From positions 1-64,000 of the forward strand of contig CAZHOJ010000008.1 of the NCBI GenBank assembly GCA_964534125.1: a DNA stretch of 64,000 nucleotides, in the 5' to 3' direction. The stretch comes from 2-02-FULL-55-14 sp964534125 (GTDB lineage Bacteria; Bacteroidota; Ignavibacteria; UBA10030). A program made the translations under genes and the position numbers. This document shows positions 1 through 8,792 of this stretch, piece by piece (position 1 is the first letter of the stretch; each line of letters begins with the position of its first letter). A model generated the notes under the pieces. That model was not told where the DNA came from. It ran no database searches and saw only the letters and a list, made by a program, of their open reading frames with translations.

Positions 1-121
1 GCTGGTTGATCCAGTCGCGACAGTAGCCGTCCGGGACGTCGTTCTCCGTCTTGCAGGCGACGACGCAGTCCATGCAGCCGACGCACTTCACCGTATCGAT
101 CACCATCACGAGCCTAGCCAT
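1..121 (-). CDS. 4Fe-4S ferredoxin-type subunit of a Mo oxidoreductase (partial)
   Basis: Only the first 40 codons are present; the gene runs off the left edge. The protein begins MARLVMVIDTVKCVGCMDC and shows one complete CxxCxxCxxxC cluster motif (VKCVGCMDCVVACKTEN), as in the electron-transfer subunits PsrB, PhsB, DmsB and NrfC. It starts inside the end of the upstream molybdopterin gene (8-base overlap), so the two are translationally coupled and almost certainly form one complex. The missing part should carry the remaining Fe-S motifs; a membrane anchor subunit may follow outside the window. Confidence 0.85.
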   Translation of the reverse strand, partial: MARLVMVIDTVKCVGCMDCVVACKTENDVPDGYCRDWINQ

Positions 122-2309
122 GGGTCACCTCCGCCGTTTCGATCGTGACGAAGTTGACGTTCATGGCCGTCCCTCCCATCAACGGATCCGTCTCATAGTG
201 CGTAATGAGCTGTGCGTCGCTCGCGCCCTTCCCGAAGGCCCGTCGGAGCATCTTCGATGTGTGGCCGAAACCGTGGACCATATAGACGCAATCGGGACGA
301 ATGCGCTCCGTGGCGAGCACCTTCACTTCGTTGCTGAGCCGATCGTCCTGGTTCCGGAGCCGGACCCGGTCGCCGGTCTTCAGACCGTAGCGAGCCGCGA
401 CATCGGCGTTCAGCCATACCATGTTCTCGTCCATCATGTCGTGCAGGATGGGATTGGTCTGCGTGCGGCTGAATGAATGGACCGGCGCCCGCCCATAGAG
501 GAGCCTGAAGCTCCCCGGAGGCCCGGCCTTCGGTCTTGTGTAGCGCGGCACGGGATCGAAACCCGCCTGTTGGAGCTGGACCGAGTAGAACTCGATCTTG
601 CCCGTGGGCGTGGGGAACTCTGCCGGAACGCCCTCGCTGAAATAGACCGGCTGGTGTGCGCCGCGGATGATGCCGTCCTTCTTCAGTCTTTCCCACGACA
701 GCCCCGCCCCCTCGACCCGGTAGCGCAGGTATTCCTCGATGTCCTGCCACGGATAGTACTTCTCAAGCCCCAGTTTGACGGCAAGCTCTCTGGCGATCCA
801 CCAGTTGGGCTTCTGGTCGTCGGGGGATTCCACGACGGGCTGGCGGATGGCGACGAATGGATCGCGGAACCATTCCACGTTCAGGTCATCGTGCCGCTCG
901 AGGTACACCGACTCCGGCAGAACGACGTCGGCCCAACCGGCGATCTCGCTTCCGATGACATCGACCACGACCAGCAGGTCGAGGTTCTGCATCGCTTTGA
1001 TCGTCTCGTCCTCGTTGGGAAGCGCGTGCAGGAGGTTGGTCGCATACACGAGCCAGCCCTTGATGGGATACGGTTCTCCGGTGATGGTCGCTTCGCGAAT
1101 GCCGGTGGTGATGGTCTCATGCGCGAACGGGTACTTGCTGTTCGGATTGTCGACCTTTCCCTTTGCAGACTTCGGATAGGCCGGATAGGGATAGGAAGGA
1201 ACGTCCATCGAGACGGGCGTATAGAAACCGCCCTTGCGTCCCCATGAGCCCATCAGTGCGTTCAGCAATGCGATGGCCCTGCTCCGCTGTGCGTCGTCGC
1301 CATACCATGTCGCATGCCGGCCCGGATGGACGAGTGTGGCAGGTCGGTAGCGCGCCATTTCTCTCGCAGTGGCACGGATGAGCGACGGTTCGATGCCGGT
1401 CTCGGGATATGCCCACTCGGGCGTGAACTGACGGAGACTGGCGGCGAACTGCTCGAACCCGAAACCGTAGGCCTTGACATAGTCCGCATCGTAGAGCTTC
1501 TCTTCGACGATGACGTTCATCCATGCGAGCAGGAGAGCCAGGTCCGTTCCCGGTTTGATCGGGAGGTAGTATTTCGCCTTACTGGCGGCAATGGAGTAAC
1601 GCGGGTCGACGACGATGACACTCGCCCCCTTCTCGACAGCTTCGGCGAACTCCTGCACCTGTGTATTGTGCATGTTCTCGCCAAGGTGCGAGCCGATGAG
1701 AACGAGACACTCCGCATTGCGGATATCGGTCCGTTCCGGCGAGGAAACGTCCTCGCCGAACGTAAGCCGGAAGCCGACATCGCGCGGTCCGCGGCACTGG
1801 GCGAAAGAAGGAGCGGAGATATTGGGAGAGCCGTATGCCTTGATGGTATGCTTCAGGAAGTTTCCGCCGATGCCGTGACTGAACAGCGCCATCGACTCCG
1901 GTCCATAGGTCTCCTTGATAGCTTGCATCTTCTCGGCGATGTAGGTGAACGCCTCGTCCCATGTCACCTCCACCCACTCCTCATCTCCCCGGTTCTTCCG
2001 GCGGATGAGCGGACGGCGCAGCCTGTCGCTGTCGAAGTGGGCGCCGACGCCTCCTGTGCCGCGCGGGCACAGGCGTCCGCTGCTCAGCGGGTCGAGCGGA
2101 TTCCCCTCCACTTTCCAGAGCTTACCGTCACGAACGTGAGCAACGGCGCCGCATTTCCAGAAACAGATGTCGCAGTACGTTGCGACGGTCGTATCGCCCG
2201 ACGTCGCAGGTGTGCGGGCGACCGAGCGCGCGAGTGTCGCTGCCGCCGAGGCGGTTGCGATGGTCGCGCCGGATATCTTCAGAAACCTACGTCTTGAGAG
2301 TGTGGTCAT
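114..2309 (-). CDS. Molybdopterin-dependent oxidoreductase, catalytic subunit (PsrA/PhsA-like)
   Basis: A 731-residue member of the DMSO-reductase superfamily that would take electrons to or from its Fe-S partner in the periplasm. The ATG at 2309 is chosen because it begins a Tat signal, MTTLSRRRFLK, followed by a hydrophobic stretch. A 4Fe-4S motif is formed by Cys46, Cys49, Cys53 and Cys81 (CxxCx3Cx27C), the last in a CPRG motif. A cysteine in the segment FAQCRGPRDVGF is a plausible Mo ligand, as in polysulfide, thiosulfate and related reductases. The substrate cannot be read from sequence; sulfur-compound reduction is the closest family role, arsenate or tetrathionate types are alternatives. 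The start overlaps the 3' end of the merR gene by 23 bases. Confidence 0.9.
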   Translation of the reverse strand: MTTLSRRRFLKISGATIATASAAATLARSVARTPATSGDTTVATYCDICFWKCGAVAHVRDGKLWKVEGNPLDPLSSGRLCPRGTGGVGAHFDSDRLRRPLIRRKNRGDEEWVEVTWDEAFTYIAEKMQAIKETYGPESMALFSHGIGGNFLKHTIKAYGSPNISAPSFAQCRGPRDVGFRLTFGEDVSSPERTDIRNAECLVLIGSHLGENMHNTQVQEFAEAVEKGASVIVVDPRYSIAASKAKYYLPIKPGTDLALLLAWMNVIVEEKLYDADYVKAYGFGFEQFAASLRQFTPEWAYPETGIEPSLIRATAREMARYRPATLVHPGRHATWYGDDAQRSRAIALLNALMGSWGRKGGFYTPVSMDVPSYPYPAYPKSAKGKVDNPNSKYPFAHETITTGIREATITGEPYPIKGWLVYATNLLHALPNEDETIKAMQNLDLLVVVDVIGSEIAGWADVVLPESVYLERHDDLNVEWFRDPFVAIRQPVVESPDDQKPNWWIARELAVKLGLEKYYPWQDIEEYLRYRVEGAGLSWERLKKDGIIRGAHQPVYFSEGVPAEFPTPTGKIEFYSVQLQQAGFDPVPRYTRPKAGPPGSFRLLYGRAPVHSFSRTQTNPILHDMMDENMVWLNADVAARYGLKTGDRVRLRNQDDRLSNEVKVLATERIRPDCVYMVHGFGHTSKMLRRAFGKGASDAQLITHYETDPLMGGTAMNVNFVTIETAEVTHG

Positions 2310-2739
2310 GTTCCAATGATGCCTTGATGATTGACTCTTTGATGTTGCCGCAATCGACCGCCAGTTCATACACAGGGCACGTGCGGCAGTCCTTCGAACC
2401 GCAGATGTCGTTGTCGTGCGGATATGTCCAGCATCCCCCGTCATGTGCCTTGAACGCCGGGCAAGCAGCGCGGTCGGACTCTGAACAGCCGATGATATCC
2501 CAGCACGGGATGAGAGCGTGCAGCCGACGCATCCCCTGAATACCGATCTTCTGCTCAGAGATTGCTCCCCGGATGCACCGGAGGCGGTGCAGGTCTGTCT
2601 CAGAGTAAAGCCTTTGATTCCCGGGAGATTTCGCAGGCAGGATCAGCCCCAACCGCTCATACATGCGGAGAGTCTGGACAGCCACGTCCAGCATCCGTGC
2701 AGCGGTTCCGATCGAATAAAGGGGGGTCTTTGAGTTCAC
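2287..2739 (-). CDS. MerR-family transcriptional regulator with Cys-rich C-terminus
   Basis: A 150-residue protein with GTG start. Residues 7-75 are a MerR winged-helix domain (YSIGTAARMLDVAVQTLRMY). The C-terminal half is unusual for MerR: it carries two CW-type segments (PCWDIIGCSES...CPAF and GGCWTYPHD...CGSKDCRTCPVY) with nine cysteines in about 55 residues, resembling the 'two-CW' sensor-like domain found attached to signalling proteins. That suggests metal or Fe-S/redox sensing (inference). It is the first gene of the Mo-oxidoreductase transcript and overlaps it, so it likely controls that operon. A sigma54-like promoter lies about 50 bases upstream. Confidence 0.88.
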   Translation of the reverse strand: MNSKTPLYSIGTAARMLDVAVQTLRMYERLGLILPAKSPGNQRLYSETDLHRLRCIRGAISEQKIGIQGMRRLHALIPCWDIIGCSESDRAACPAFKAHDGGCWTYPHDNDICGSKDCRTCPVYELAVDCGNIKESIIKASLEHDHTLKT

Positions 2740-2785
2740 TGAAACTTGTCAGCAGAAAGTGGTGCAATACTTACCATTTTTGGAT

Positions 2786-2801
2786 GGCAACTTATATGCC
2801 A
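2786..2801 (-). promoter_or_regulatory. Candidate sigma54 (-24/-12) promoter of merR/Mo-oxidoreductase
   Basis: On the minus strand the 16-mer reads TGGCATATAAGTTGCC. Against the sigma54 consensus TGGCACR-N4-TTGCW it keeps the -24 TGGCA, the -12 TTGC and the exact 10-base spacing between GG and GC. It lies about 47 bases before the GTG of merR in an AT-rich stretch. No enhancer palindrome like those near the cytochrome genes was seen here. Confidence 0.5.
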
Positions 2802-2907
2802 GAGATGAATGTTGTTTTTGGGCCATTTTTGGCCATTTCGCAATATGTGGTAGTCACTTTCTCCAAATTCCAGGATTCCGTTGAAAACGTTGAGAATCCA
2901 ATAGGGT

Positions 2908-2944
2908 CAAAAAAGACAGAACCCCGGCATAATTCCGGGGTTCT
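2908..2944 (-). terminator. Rho-independent terminator after the GTPase gene
   Basis: On the minus strand a hairpin AGAACCCCGG / CCGGGGTTCT with a 7-base loop is followed by GTCTTTTTT, 29 bases after the stop codon at 2973. It ends the block of arginine/carbamoyl-phosphate genes. Confidence 0.85.
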
Positions 2945-2972
2945 GGGGGGGAAAATCGGCTCGTTTCGGGAA

Positions 2973-4313
2973 TCAGCGCTTCTTCTTCTCCTTGCCGAAC
3001 TTCTCGTTCAGCAATGCCTCTAGCTTCGGCTCGCCTATCTCCTCCAGGTTGTACATCACTCTGTAGGCAGGCTTTTTGATCTTCACGATGCGCGCGAGGT
3101 CGATGGGCGTACCAATGATGACCGCATCTGCCGGCACGCGGTTGATCGTCGCCTCGAGGTCCTTGATCTGTTTCGGCGAATATCCCATCGCCGGCAGCAG
3201 GATGCCGATCTTCGGATAGGTCTCGAACGTCCGCTTGATCTCTCCGCTGACATATGGACGCGGGTCGATGAGCTTCGCAGCTCCGTACTTCCGCGCCGCA
3301 ACTGTCCCTGCCCCGATGGCCATCTCCCCGTGCGTCAGCGTCGGTCCGTCCTCGATGACGAGCACCGACTTGCCGGTGAAGTCCGCTCCGTTCTCGAGCG
3401 TGATAGGCGATGCCGCCTCGATGACCCGTGCCTTCGGATTGACCGAATGGATGTTCGCACGAAGGAGGTCGACCTTCTCCGGCTCCGCCGAACCGATCTT
3501 GTTGATGATGACGATATCCGCCAGCCGCAGGTTCGCTTCGCTCGGATAGTATGTCAGCTCGTTCCCCGCGCGGAGCGGGTCGGCGACGACGATATGAAGG
3601 TCGGGGACATAGAACGGAAGGTCATTGTTCCCTCCGTCCCACACGATGATGTCTGCATCCTTCTCTGCCTGTTCCAGGATCGCCCCGTAATCGACGCCGG
3701 CATAGATGATGATGCCGTTGACGATGTGCGGCTCGTACTCCTCCATCTCCTCGATGGTGCAGTTGTGCTTCTTCAGGTCGGCAATGGATGCGAACCGCTG
3801 CACTTTCTGCTTTTCGAGGTCGCCATACGGCATCGGATGCCTGATGGCCGCCACCTTGAATCCCATCTGCTGCAGGAGCTTCGCCACCTTCCGGGAAGTC
3901 TGGCTCTTCCCGCTCCCCGTCCGCACGGCGCATATCGATACGACAGGTTTGCGCCCCTTGATCATCGTTTCCGTTGCACTCAGGATCTTGAAGTGTGCAC
4001 CCGCCGCTGTCACCCGTGAACCGAGGCTCATCACGTAGTTGTATGACACATCACTGTACGAGAAGACCACCTCCTCGACCGTATGCTTCCTGATCAGCTC
4101 CTCGAGGTTTCGCTCTTCGTGGATAGGAATTCCCTTTGGATACAACGGGCCGGCCAACGATGCAGGATATTTGCGCCCGGCAATGTCGGGGATCTGAGCG
4201 GCAGTGAAAGCGACGACCTCGTAGCGCGGATCATCTCTGTACATGACGTTGAAATTGTGGAAATCCCGGCCAGCGGCACCGACGATGATGGTCCGGATCG
4301 GCTTGCTGTTCAT
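2973..4313 (-). CDS. Cyclic 2,3-diphosphoglycerate synthetase-like GTPase
   Basis: A 446-residue protein resembling archaeal and bacterial cyclic 2,3-diphosphoglycerate synthetase homologues. The N-terminal part (MNSKPIRTIIVGAAGRDFHN) looks like a dinucleotide-type fold; a P-loop follows near residue 143 (VRTGSGKSQTS), then IIVWDGGNNDLPF and IVIINKIG, typical of a P-loop nucleotide-binding domain. The ATG overlaps the stop of the ornithine aminotransferase gene (ATGA), so they are co-translated. In bacteria the real substrate is not known to me; the position at the end of a carbamoyl-phosphate/ornithine block hints at a role in that metabolism rather than in making an osmolyte. Family assignment is firm, function is not. 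Confidence 0.8.
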   Translation of the reverse strand: MNSKPIRTIIVGAAGRDFHNFNVMYRDDPRYEVVAFTAAQIPDIAGRKYPASLAGPLYPKGIPIHEERNLEELIRKHTVEEVVFSYSDVSYNYVMSLGSRVTAAGAHFKILSATETMIKGRKPVVSICAVRTGSGKSQTSRKVAKLLQQMGFKVAAIRHPMPYGDLEKQKVQRFASIADLKKHNCTIEEMEEYEPHIVNGIIIYAGVDYGAILEQAEKDADIIVWDGGNNDLPFYVPDLHIVVADPLRAGNELTYYPSEANLRLADIVIINKIGSAEPEKVDLLRANIHSVNPKARVIEAASPITLENGADFTGKSVLVIEDGPTLTHGEMAIGAGTVAARKYGAAKLIDPRPYVSGEIKRTFETYPKIGILLPAMGYSPKQIKDLEATINRVPADAVIIGTPIDLARIVKIKKPAYRVMYNLEEIGEPKLEALLNEKFGKEKKKR

Positions 4314-5536
4314 GCTGCGACTCCTTTCTTCTGCAGTTTTTCGACAGGCATCGTGAGCACTTTTTCGAAGCGTTCGAGTGCCCAATCGATCTCTTCTTTT
4401 GTAATGACGAGCGGCGGTGCGATGCGGATGACGTCCTCATGTGTCTCTTTGCACAGGATCCCCTCCTCCATCAGCGCTTCGCAGAACGGCCGTGCCGGAC
4501 GGTCGAGCACCATTCCGATCCAGAGCCCTTTGCCGCGGATGAGCTTGATGTAGGGAGAATCGATCGCCCGGAGCTTCTTCATAAAGTACTCACCCAGCTC
4601 CGCTGAACGCTCGACGAGCTTCTCCTCTACCAGCACGTTCAGGGCAGCAAGTGCCGTTGCTGCAGCAAGGGGATTCCCGCCGAAGGTGGAGCCGTGGTCG
4701 CCCGGCTTGAACACGCCAAGCACCTCACGGCGCGACAGCACCGCCGACACAGGATAGAAACCGCCAGCAAGCGCCTTTCCGATGATGACCGCATCGGGCG
4801 TGATCCCTTCATGCTCATAGGCGAACAGCTTTCCTGCACGCCCGAGGCCCGATTGGATCTCATCGCAGATCAGGAGAACGTTCTCCTTCCTGCAGATCTC
4901 CGCCGCTTTCTTCAGGTATCCATCCGGCGGCACGACGATGCCCGATTCGCCCTGGATCGGTTCGACCAGGAAGGCAACGGTTCTGGGTGTGATGGCCTTC
5001 TGCATCGCGTCGATATCACCATAGGGAACGACGATAAATCCGGGAGTCAGCGGACCGAATCCGCTCTTGTACTGGTCATCCGTGGAAAAGCTCACGATGG
5101 TTGTGGTCCGCCCGTGGAAATTTCCGGATGCAACAATGATCTCCTGCGTGCCGTCCTTCAGCCCCTTCACCTCGACGCCCCATTTGCGGGAAGCCTTGAT
5201 GGCGGTCTCGACGGCCTCAGCGCCGGCATTCATCGGCAGGCTCATGTCGAATCCAGTCAGCTCATGAAGTTTCTTCTCCAGAAGCGGAAGCTGGTCGTTC
5301 CGGAAGGCCCGGCTGGTCAGCGTGAGCCGCTTGGCCTGCTGCGTGAACGCCGCCAGGATCTTCGGATGGCAATGTCCCTGGTTGAGAGCCGAGTACGCTG
5401 CCAGACAGTCCATATAGCGTCTGCCTTCGACATCCACGACCCAGACGCCCTCTCCTTTCGTGAGGACGATATCGAGCGGATGGTAGTTGTGCGCGCCGTA
5501 GGTGTCCTCAAGCGCGATGTAGTCTTTTGTCTGCAT
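4310..5536 (-). CDS. rocD: Ornithine aminotransferase
   Basis: A 408-residue class III PLP aminotransferase converting ornithine and 2-oxoglutarate to glutamate semialdehyde and glutamate. AHNYHPL near residue 15 is characteristic of ornithine aminotransferase. The PLP-binding Asp is in ICDEIQ (Asp225), the Schiff-base lysine is Lys254 in IIGKALAGGF, and GSTFGGNPLAAA is the usual phosphate-contact segment. It is last but one in a minus-strand block with argF, arcC and pyrB, which places it downstream of an ornithine-releasing carbamoyltransferase step. Acetylornithine aminotransferase is the alternative but fits less well. Confidence 0.92.
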   Translation of the reverse strand: MQTKDYIALEDTYGAHNYHPLDIVLTKGEGVWVVDVEGRRYMDCLAAYSALNQGHCHPKILAAFTQQAKRLTLTSRAFRNDQLPLLEKKLHELTGFDMSLPMNAGAEAVETAIKASRKWGVEVKGLKDGTQEIIVASGNFHGRTTTIVSFSTDDQYKSGFGPLTPGFIVVPYGDIDAMQKAITPRTVAFLVEPIQGESGIVVPPDGYLKKAAEICRKENVLLICDEIQSGLGRAGKLFAYEHEGITPDAVIIGKALAGGFYPVSAVLSRREVLGVFKPGDHGSTFGGNPLAAATALAALNVLVEEKLVERSAELGEYFMKKLRAIDSPYIKLIRGKGLWIGMVLDRPARPFCEALMEEGILCKETHEDVIRIAPPLVITKEEIDWALERFEKVLTMPVEKLQKKGVAA

Positions 5537-5569
5537 AGATCACCGGTTAGTGGTTGATGCGTTTGGTCA

Positions 5570-5690
5570 TGTGAAATTTCTCGCAACGCTCGCAACGGGA
5601 GCAATGAACGCAACGTTCTTGGACATATTTCTTATCACGTAGCGGGCGTTGCCTTCGTCGCGCTCGTTGCCTGCCCGCCAACACGAGGCA
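5570..5690. repeat. Inverted-repeat intergenic element (GCAACG-type)
   Basis: Between rocD and pyrB the sequence holds repeated GCAACG units (CTCGCAACGCTCGCAACG) on the left and their complement (GGGCGTTGCC, GCTCGTTGCC) on the right, forming an imperfect long hairpin. Similar elements recur at 6680-6810 and 54925-55035. Confidence 0.6.
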
Positions 5691-5742
5691 CATGCGACAG
5701 CAGGCGGGCGCGAAACGTCCTGTGCGGGATGCCGGACAGCAA

Positions 5743-6657
5743 TCAGGGTTCCAGCAGCATCGTCAGCAGCGCCATCCTGACATACAGCCCGTTCTGCGCC
5801 TGGCGGAAGTATGCAGCGCGGGGGTCGCTGTCCACGGCCGGGTCGATCTCGACAGAACGCGGCAATGGGTGCAGCAGCACAGCGTCCGTCTTCAGCTTCG
5901 ACAGCGTCGACACGTTCAGGTTATAGATCGCCGGGTCCAGGTCCCGCGACCGGAGCCGCTCCGGATCGATGCGCGTCTGATACACGACATCCACTCCGCC
6001 GAGGATGCTCCCGGGGTCGGATGCCAGCTCGTAATGCACACCGTGTTCGTCAAGATGCGCAAGAATGTCCTTCCCGATCTGCATCTCCGGGGGCGCGATG
6101 AACCAGAGCTTCGTCCGCTCGAACTTTCCGAGGAGATAGGCGAGCGAACGGACGGTCCGTCCCGCATCGAGCGCTCCCATGAACGCAACGGAGAGGCCGT
6201 CGAGCGTGCGGCATTCACGCTGAATAGTATAGAGGTCGAGCAACGCCTGCGTCGGATGCTGTCCGCCGGAGCCGTCCCCGGCGTTGATGATAGGCACTGG
6301 CGATACCGAGGCTGCACGCTTCGCTCCGTCCTGTTCATTGGACCGCACGACGATAAGGTCGCACATCCCTCCGATGATCCGGATGGTATCCTCGAGGTGC
6401 TCGCCTTTGACCTCTGAGGAGAAGGCACCGGCCGATTCCGTGCTCAGAATGCGCCCGCCCAGCCGCTGCATTGCGGCCTCGAACGAGAGGCGCGTCCGCG
6501 TCGACGACCCGTAGAACAGCAGCGCCATGATGCGCCGTTCGTAGTCCCGCGTCCCGCCCCGCCTCACAATGATCTCCATCTGACGGGATCGCTCGAACAG
6601 TTCGAGCAGGCCTGGCACGGTGAACTGCTGCGACTCGATGACATGGTTCAGGTTCAT
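5743..6657 (-). CDS. pyrB: Aspartate carbamoyltransferase catalytic chain
   Basis: A 304-residue carbamoyltransferase that joins carbamoyl phosphate and aspartate in pyrimidine synthesis. It has the carbamoyl-phosphate loop FYGSSTRTRLSFE, the HPTQALLD motif and the C-terminal HPLPR motif; the aspartate type is supported by the HPLPR ending rather than the HCLP of ornithine transcarbamoylases. No regulatory pyrI gene is adjacent. It sits between two inverted-repeat elements inside a block of carbamoyl-phosphate enzymes, so it may be transcribed with arcC upstream. Confidence 0.93.
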   Translation of the reverse strand: MNLNHVIESQQFTVPGLLELFERSRQMEIIVRRGGTRDYERRIMALLFYGSSTRTRLSFEAAMQRLGGRILSTESAGAFSSEVKGEHLEDTIRIIGGMCDLIVVRSNEQDGAKRAASVSPVPIINAGDGSGGQHPTQALLDLYTIQRECRTLDGLSVAFMGALDAGRTVRSLAYLLGKFERTKLWFIAPPEMQIGKDILAHLDEHGVHYELASDPGSILGGVDVVYQTRIDPERLRSRDLDPAIYNLNVSTLSKLKTDAVLLHPLPRSVEIDPAVDSDPRAAYFRQAQNGLYVRMALLTMLLEP

Positions 6658-6679
6658 AGCATGCTCCGCTCAGCAGATG

Positions 6680-6810
6680 CAGAAAAAGCGTTGCTCGCAA
6701 CGTTCGCAACGATCAAGGCAGGTCGTCGAAGAAACGCTCGCAACGTCCTTTCAGATAGTTTTGACCTTAGCGAACGTTGCTCCCGTTGCGCGCGTTGCGT
6801 GAAACATTCC
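6680..6810. repeat. Inverted-repeat intergenic element (GCAACG-type)
   Basis: Separates arcC from pyrB. The left part carries CTCGCAACGTTCGCAACG and a further CTCGCAACG; the right part carries GCGAACGTTGCTCCCGTTGC and GCGCGTTGCG, so the arms pair as an imperfect hairpin. Same family as the element at 5570-5690. Confidence 0.6.
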
Positions 6811-6833
6811 GAGCCGGGTCTATCGGCGGCCTG

Positions 6834-7775
6834 CTACGGCACCACATGCGTACCTGCCTTTCCATCGAGGGCCTCCATCAGGCGCTCGTACGATGTGATG
6901 ATCACTTCTTTCCCCCCGCCCCGCAGATAGTGAATGGCCGCCTCGATCTTGGGCCCCATGCTTCCGGGCGGGAACTGCCCTTCCTGCAGCCAGTGCTCCA
7001 TATCCGCCGCTGATGCGCGACCGACCATTCGTTGCGCCGGTCTTCGGTAATCGAGATACACCGCGTCCGCATCTGTGCTGATGACGAACAGGTCGGCTGC
7101 GATATCGTTGGCGAGCAATGCAGAGGCCCGGTCCTTATCGATGACCGCCTCCGCTCCTGTCACCCGATAGCCATCGGTCTCGATGACAGGTATCCCTCCC
7201 CCGCCGACCGCAATGACGATCATGTTCAGGTCGAGGATCTTCCGGATGATGTCCCGCTCGAACACCTCGACGGGTTCGGGCGATGGGACCACACGCCGGA
7301 AGCCTCGTGCAGGATCCTCGACCATGTTCCACCCCAGGCGCTCTGCCTTCTCGGCTGCCTCTGCCCTGGAATAGAACGGACCTATCGGTTTGGTGGGTTT
7401 GCTGAATGCGGGATCGGACGGGTCGATCCGGACCTGCGTGAGGACCGTCATGACCGGCGTGAGGAGGCCGATCTCGCGGAGCTCGAACTCCATCGCGCGC
7501 TGGATGAGATAGCCGATCTCGCTCTGGGTGGCGGCGACACAGACGTCAAGGGGAAGGGAATAGACTTCCGACGCGGCGCGTTCGGAACGGAGAAGAGTGG
7601 CACCGACCTGAGGGCCGTTGCCATGGGTGATGACGATGCGCCACCCGCGCTTGACCATCTGGACGATGCAGCGGGCGGTCGCGTGAGCGTTGGCGAGCTG
7701 TTCGTCGATGGTGCCACGCTGGCCGGCACGTATCAACGAGTTGCCGCCGACAGCTATCAAAGCCGTCTGTGGCAC
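6834..7775 (-). CDS. arcC: Carbamate kinase
   Basis: A 313-residue amino-acid-kinase-fold enzyme that transfers the phosphate of carbamoyl phosphate to ADP. Visible motifs are ALIAVGGNSLI at the N-terminus, HGNGPQVG, IAVGGGGIPV and the ATP-site STDADAVYLDY. The chosen GTG at 7775 has AAAGGAGG four bases upstream, a strong ribosome site; an in-frame GTG at 7814 would add 13 residues that do not look like the family. It lies downstream of argF in the same direction. Confidence 0.92.
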   Translation of the reverse strand: MPQTALIAVGGNSLIRAGQRGTIDEQLANAHATARCIVQMVKRGWRIVITHGNGPQVGATLLRSERAASEVYSLPLDVCVAATQSEIGYLIQRAMEFELREIGLLTPVMTVLTQVRIDPSDPAFSKPTKPIGPFYSRAEAAEKAERLGWNMVEDPARGFRRVVPSPEPVEVFERDIIRKILDLNMIVIAVGGGGIPVIETDGYRVTGAEAVIDKDRASALLANDIAADLFVISTDADAVYLDYRRPAQRMVGRASAADMEHWLQEGQFPPGSMGPKIEAAIHYLRGGGKEVIITSYERLMEALDGKAGTHVVP

Positions 7776-7877
7776 ACCTCCTCCTTTCCCACGCGGGGCG
7801 CTGTACGATGCCACGCCCTTCGTGTCGCCGTGATGCGTCGCATATGGTTCATTGCAGTTCCCATCTTCCCCGGAACG

Positions 7878-8792
7878 TCATTTCATGAGCTGGACCATGA
7901 CGGCCTTCTGGGCATGAAGACGGTTCTCCGCCTGCTGAAAGACGTATGACGCCTTGCTGTCGATGACCTCGTCCGTCACCTCATCGCCCCGATGCGCCGG
8001 CAGACAGTGCAGGAAAATGGCATTCTTCTTCGCCTTTGCCATGAGCGCACTGTTCACCTGGTAGGGTACGAAGACCTCCTTCCGGGTATCTGCTTCTGAT
8101 TCCTGACCCATCGACGCCCATACATCGGTGTAGACCGCGTCGGCCCTTTTCACGCCCTCTGCCGCATCATGCACAACCTCGATACGGGCACTGGTGGCTT
8201 TCGCGTCGGCCTGGGCGTTCTTCAATGCCTCGGGCTTCGGCTCGTAGCCAGGAGGACAGGCGATGGTCACATGCACCCCGAGTCGCGCTCCGGCGAACAT
8301 CAGCGAGTGGGCGACGTTGTTCCCATCCCCCACATAACAGAGCTTCAGTCCTTTGAGTTTCCCTTTCGCTTCCTGCAGTGTGAGGAAGTCGGCCAGCGCC
8401 TGGCACGGATGCGAGTAGTCCGTCAGCGCATTGATGATCGGGATCTTTGCGAAGCGCGCCATATCCTCGACGATCGAATGGGCGAATGTGCGGATCATGA
8501 TGCCGTCGACCATGCGCTCCAGGTTCTTCGTCACATCGTAGACAGATTCACGTTTCCCGAGATTGATCTCGCTCGGGAGCAGCACGACCGAAAATCCGCC
8601 GAGCTGATGGATGCCGACGTCGAACGTGACGCGTGTGCGCAGGGACGGCTTCTCGAAGATCATTGCGAGGCCTTTTCCTTTGAGCGCTGCGGCGTACTTC
8701 TTCGGAGCCTTCTTGATCGCCGCCGCGAGCTTGAGCGTCTTCGTAAGCTCTTTGGACGACATGTCGCGGATGGTGAGGAAGTCTTTTTTCAT
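7878..8792 (-). CDS. argF: Ornithine carbamoyltransferase
   Basis: A 304-residue enzyme interconverting ornithine plus carbamoyl phosphate and citrulline plus phosphate. It carries the carbamoyl-phosphate loop FEKPSLRTRVTF, HPCQALADF, and the ornithine-type HCLPAHRGDEVTDEV. The ATG at 8792 (MKKDFLTIRDMS) gives the standard family length; upstream in-frame codons add 31 unrelated residues. First gene of the block argF-arcC-pyrB-rocD. With arcC next to it, a catabolic direction (citrulline to ornithine, CO2, NH3 and ATP) is possible, but no arginine deiminase is in the window. Confidence 0.93.
   Translation of the reverse strand: MKKDFLTIRDMSSKELTKTLKLAAAIKKAPKKYAAALKGKGLAMIFEKPSLRTRVTFDVGIHQLGGFSVVLLPSEINLGKRESVYDVTKNLERMVDGIMIRTFAHSIVEDMARFAKIPIINALTDYSHPCQALADFLTLQEAKGKLKGLKLCYVGDGNNVAHSLMFAGARLGVHVTIACPPGYEPKPEALKNAQADAKATSARIEVVHDAAEGVKRADAVYTDVWASMGQESEADTRKEVFVPYQVNSALMAKAKKNAIFLHCLPAHRGDEVTDEVIDSKASYVFQQAENRLHAQKAVMVQLMK

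Noticed and set aside
2810..2880. An enhancer palindrome of the cytochrome type upstream of merR (GTGGTAGTCAC)
   Set aside because: Only the outer GTG/CAC bases fit; the length and core differ from GTGGGTGA-N2-TCACCCAC.
6834..8792. A complete arginine deiminase pathway
   Set aside because: Carbamate kinase and ornithine carbamoyltransferase are present but no arginine deiminase or arginine/ornithine antiporter gene is in the window.
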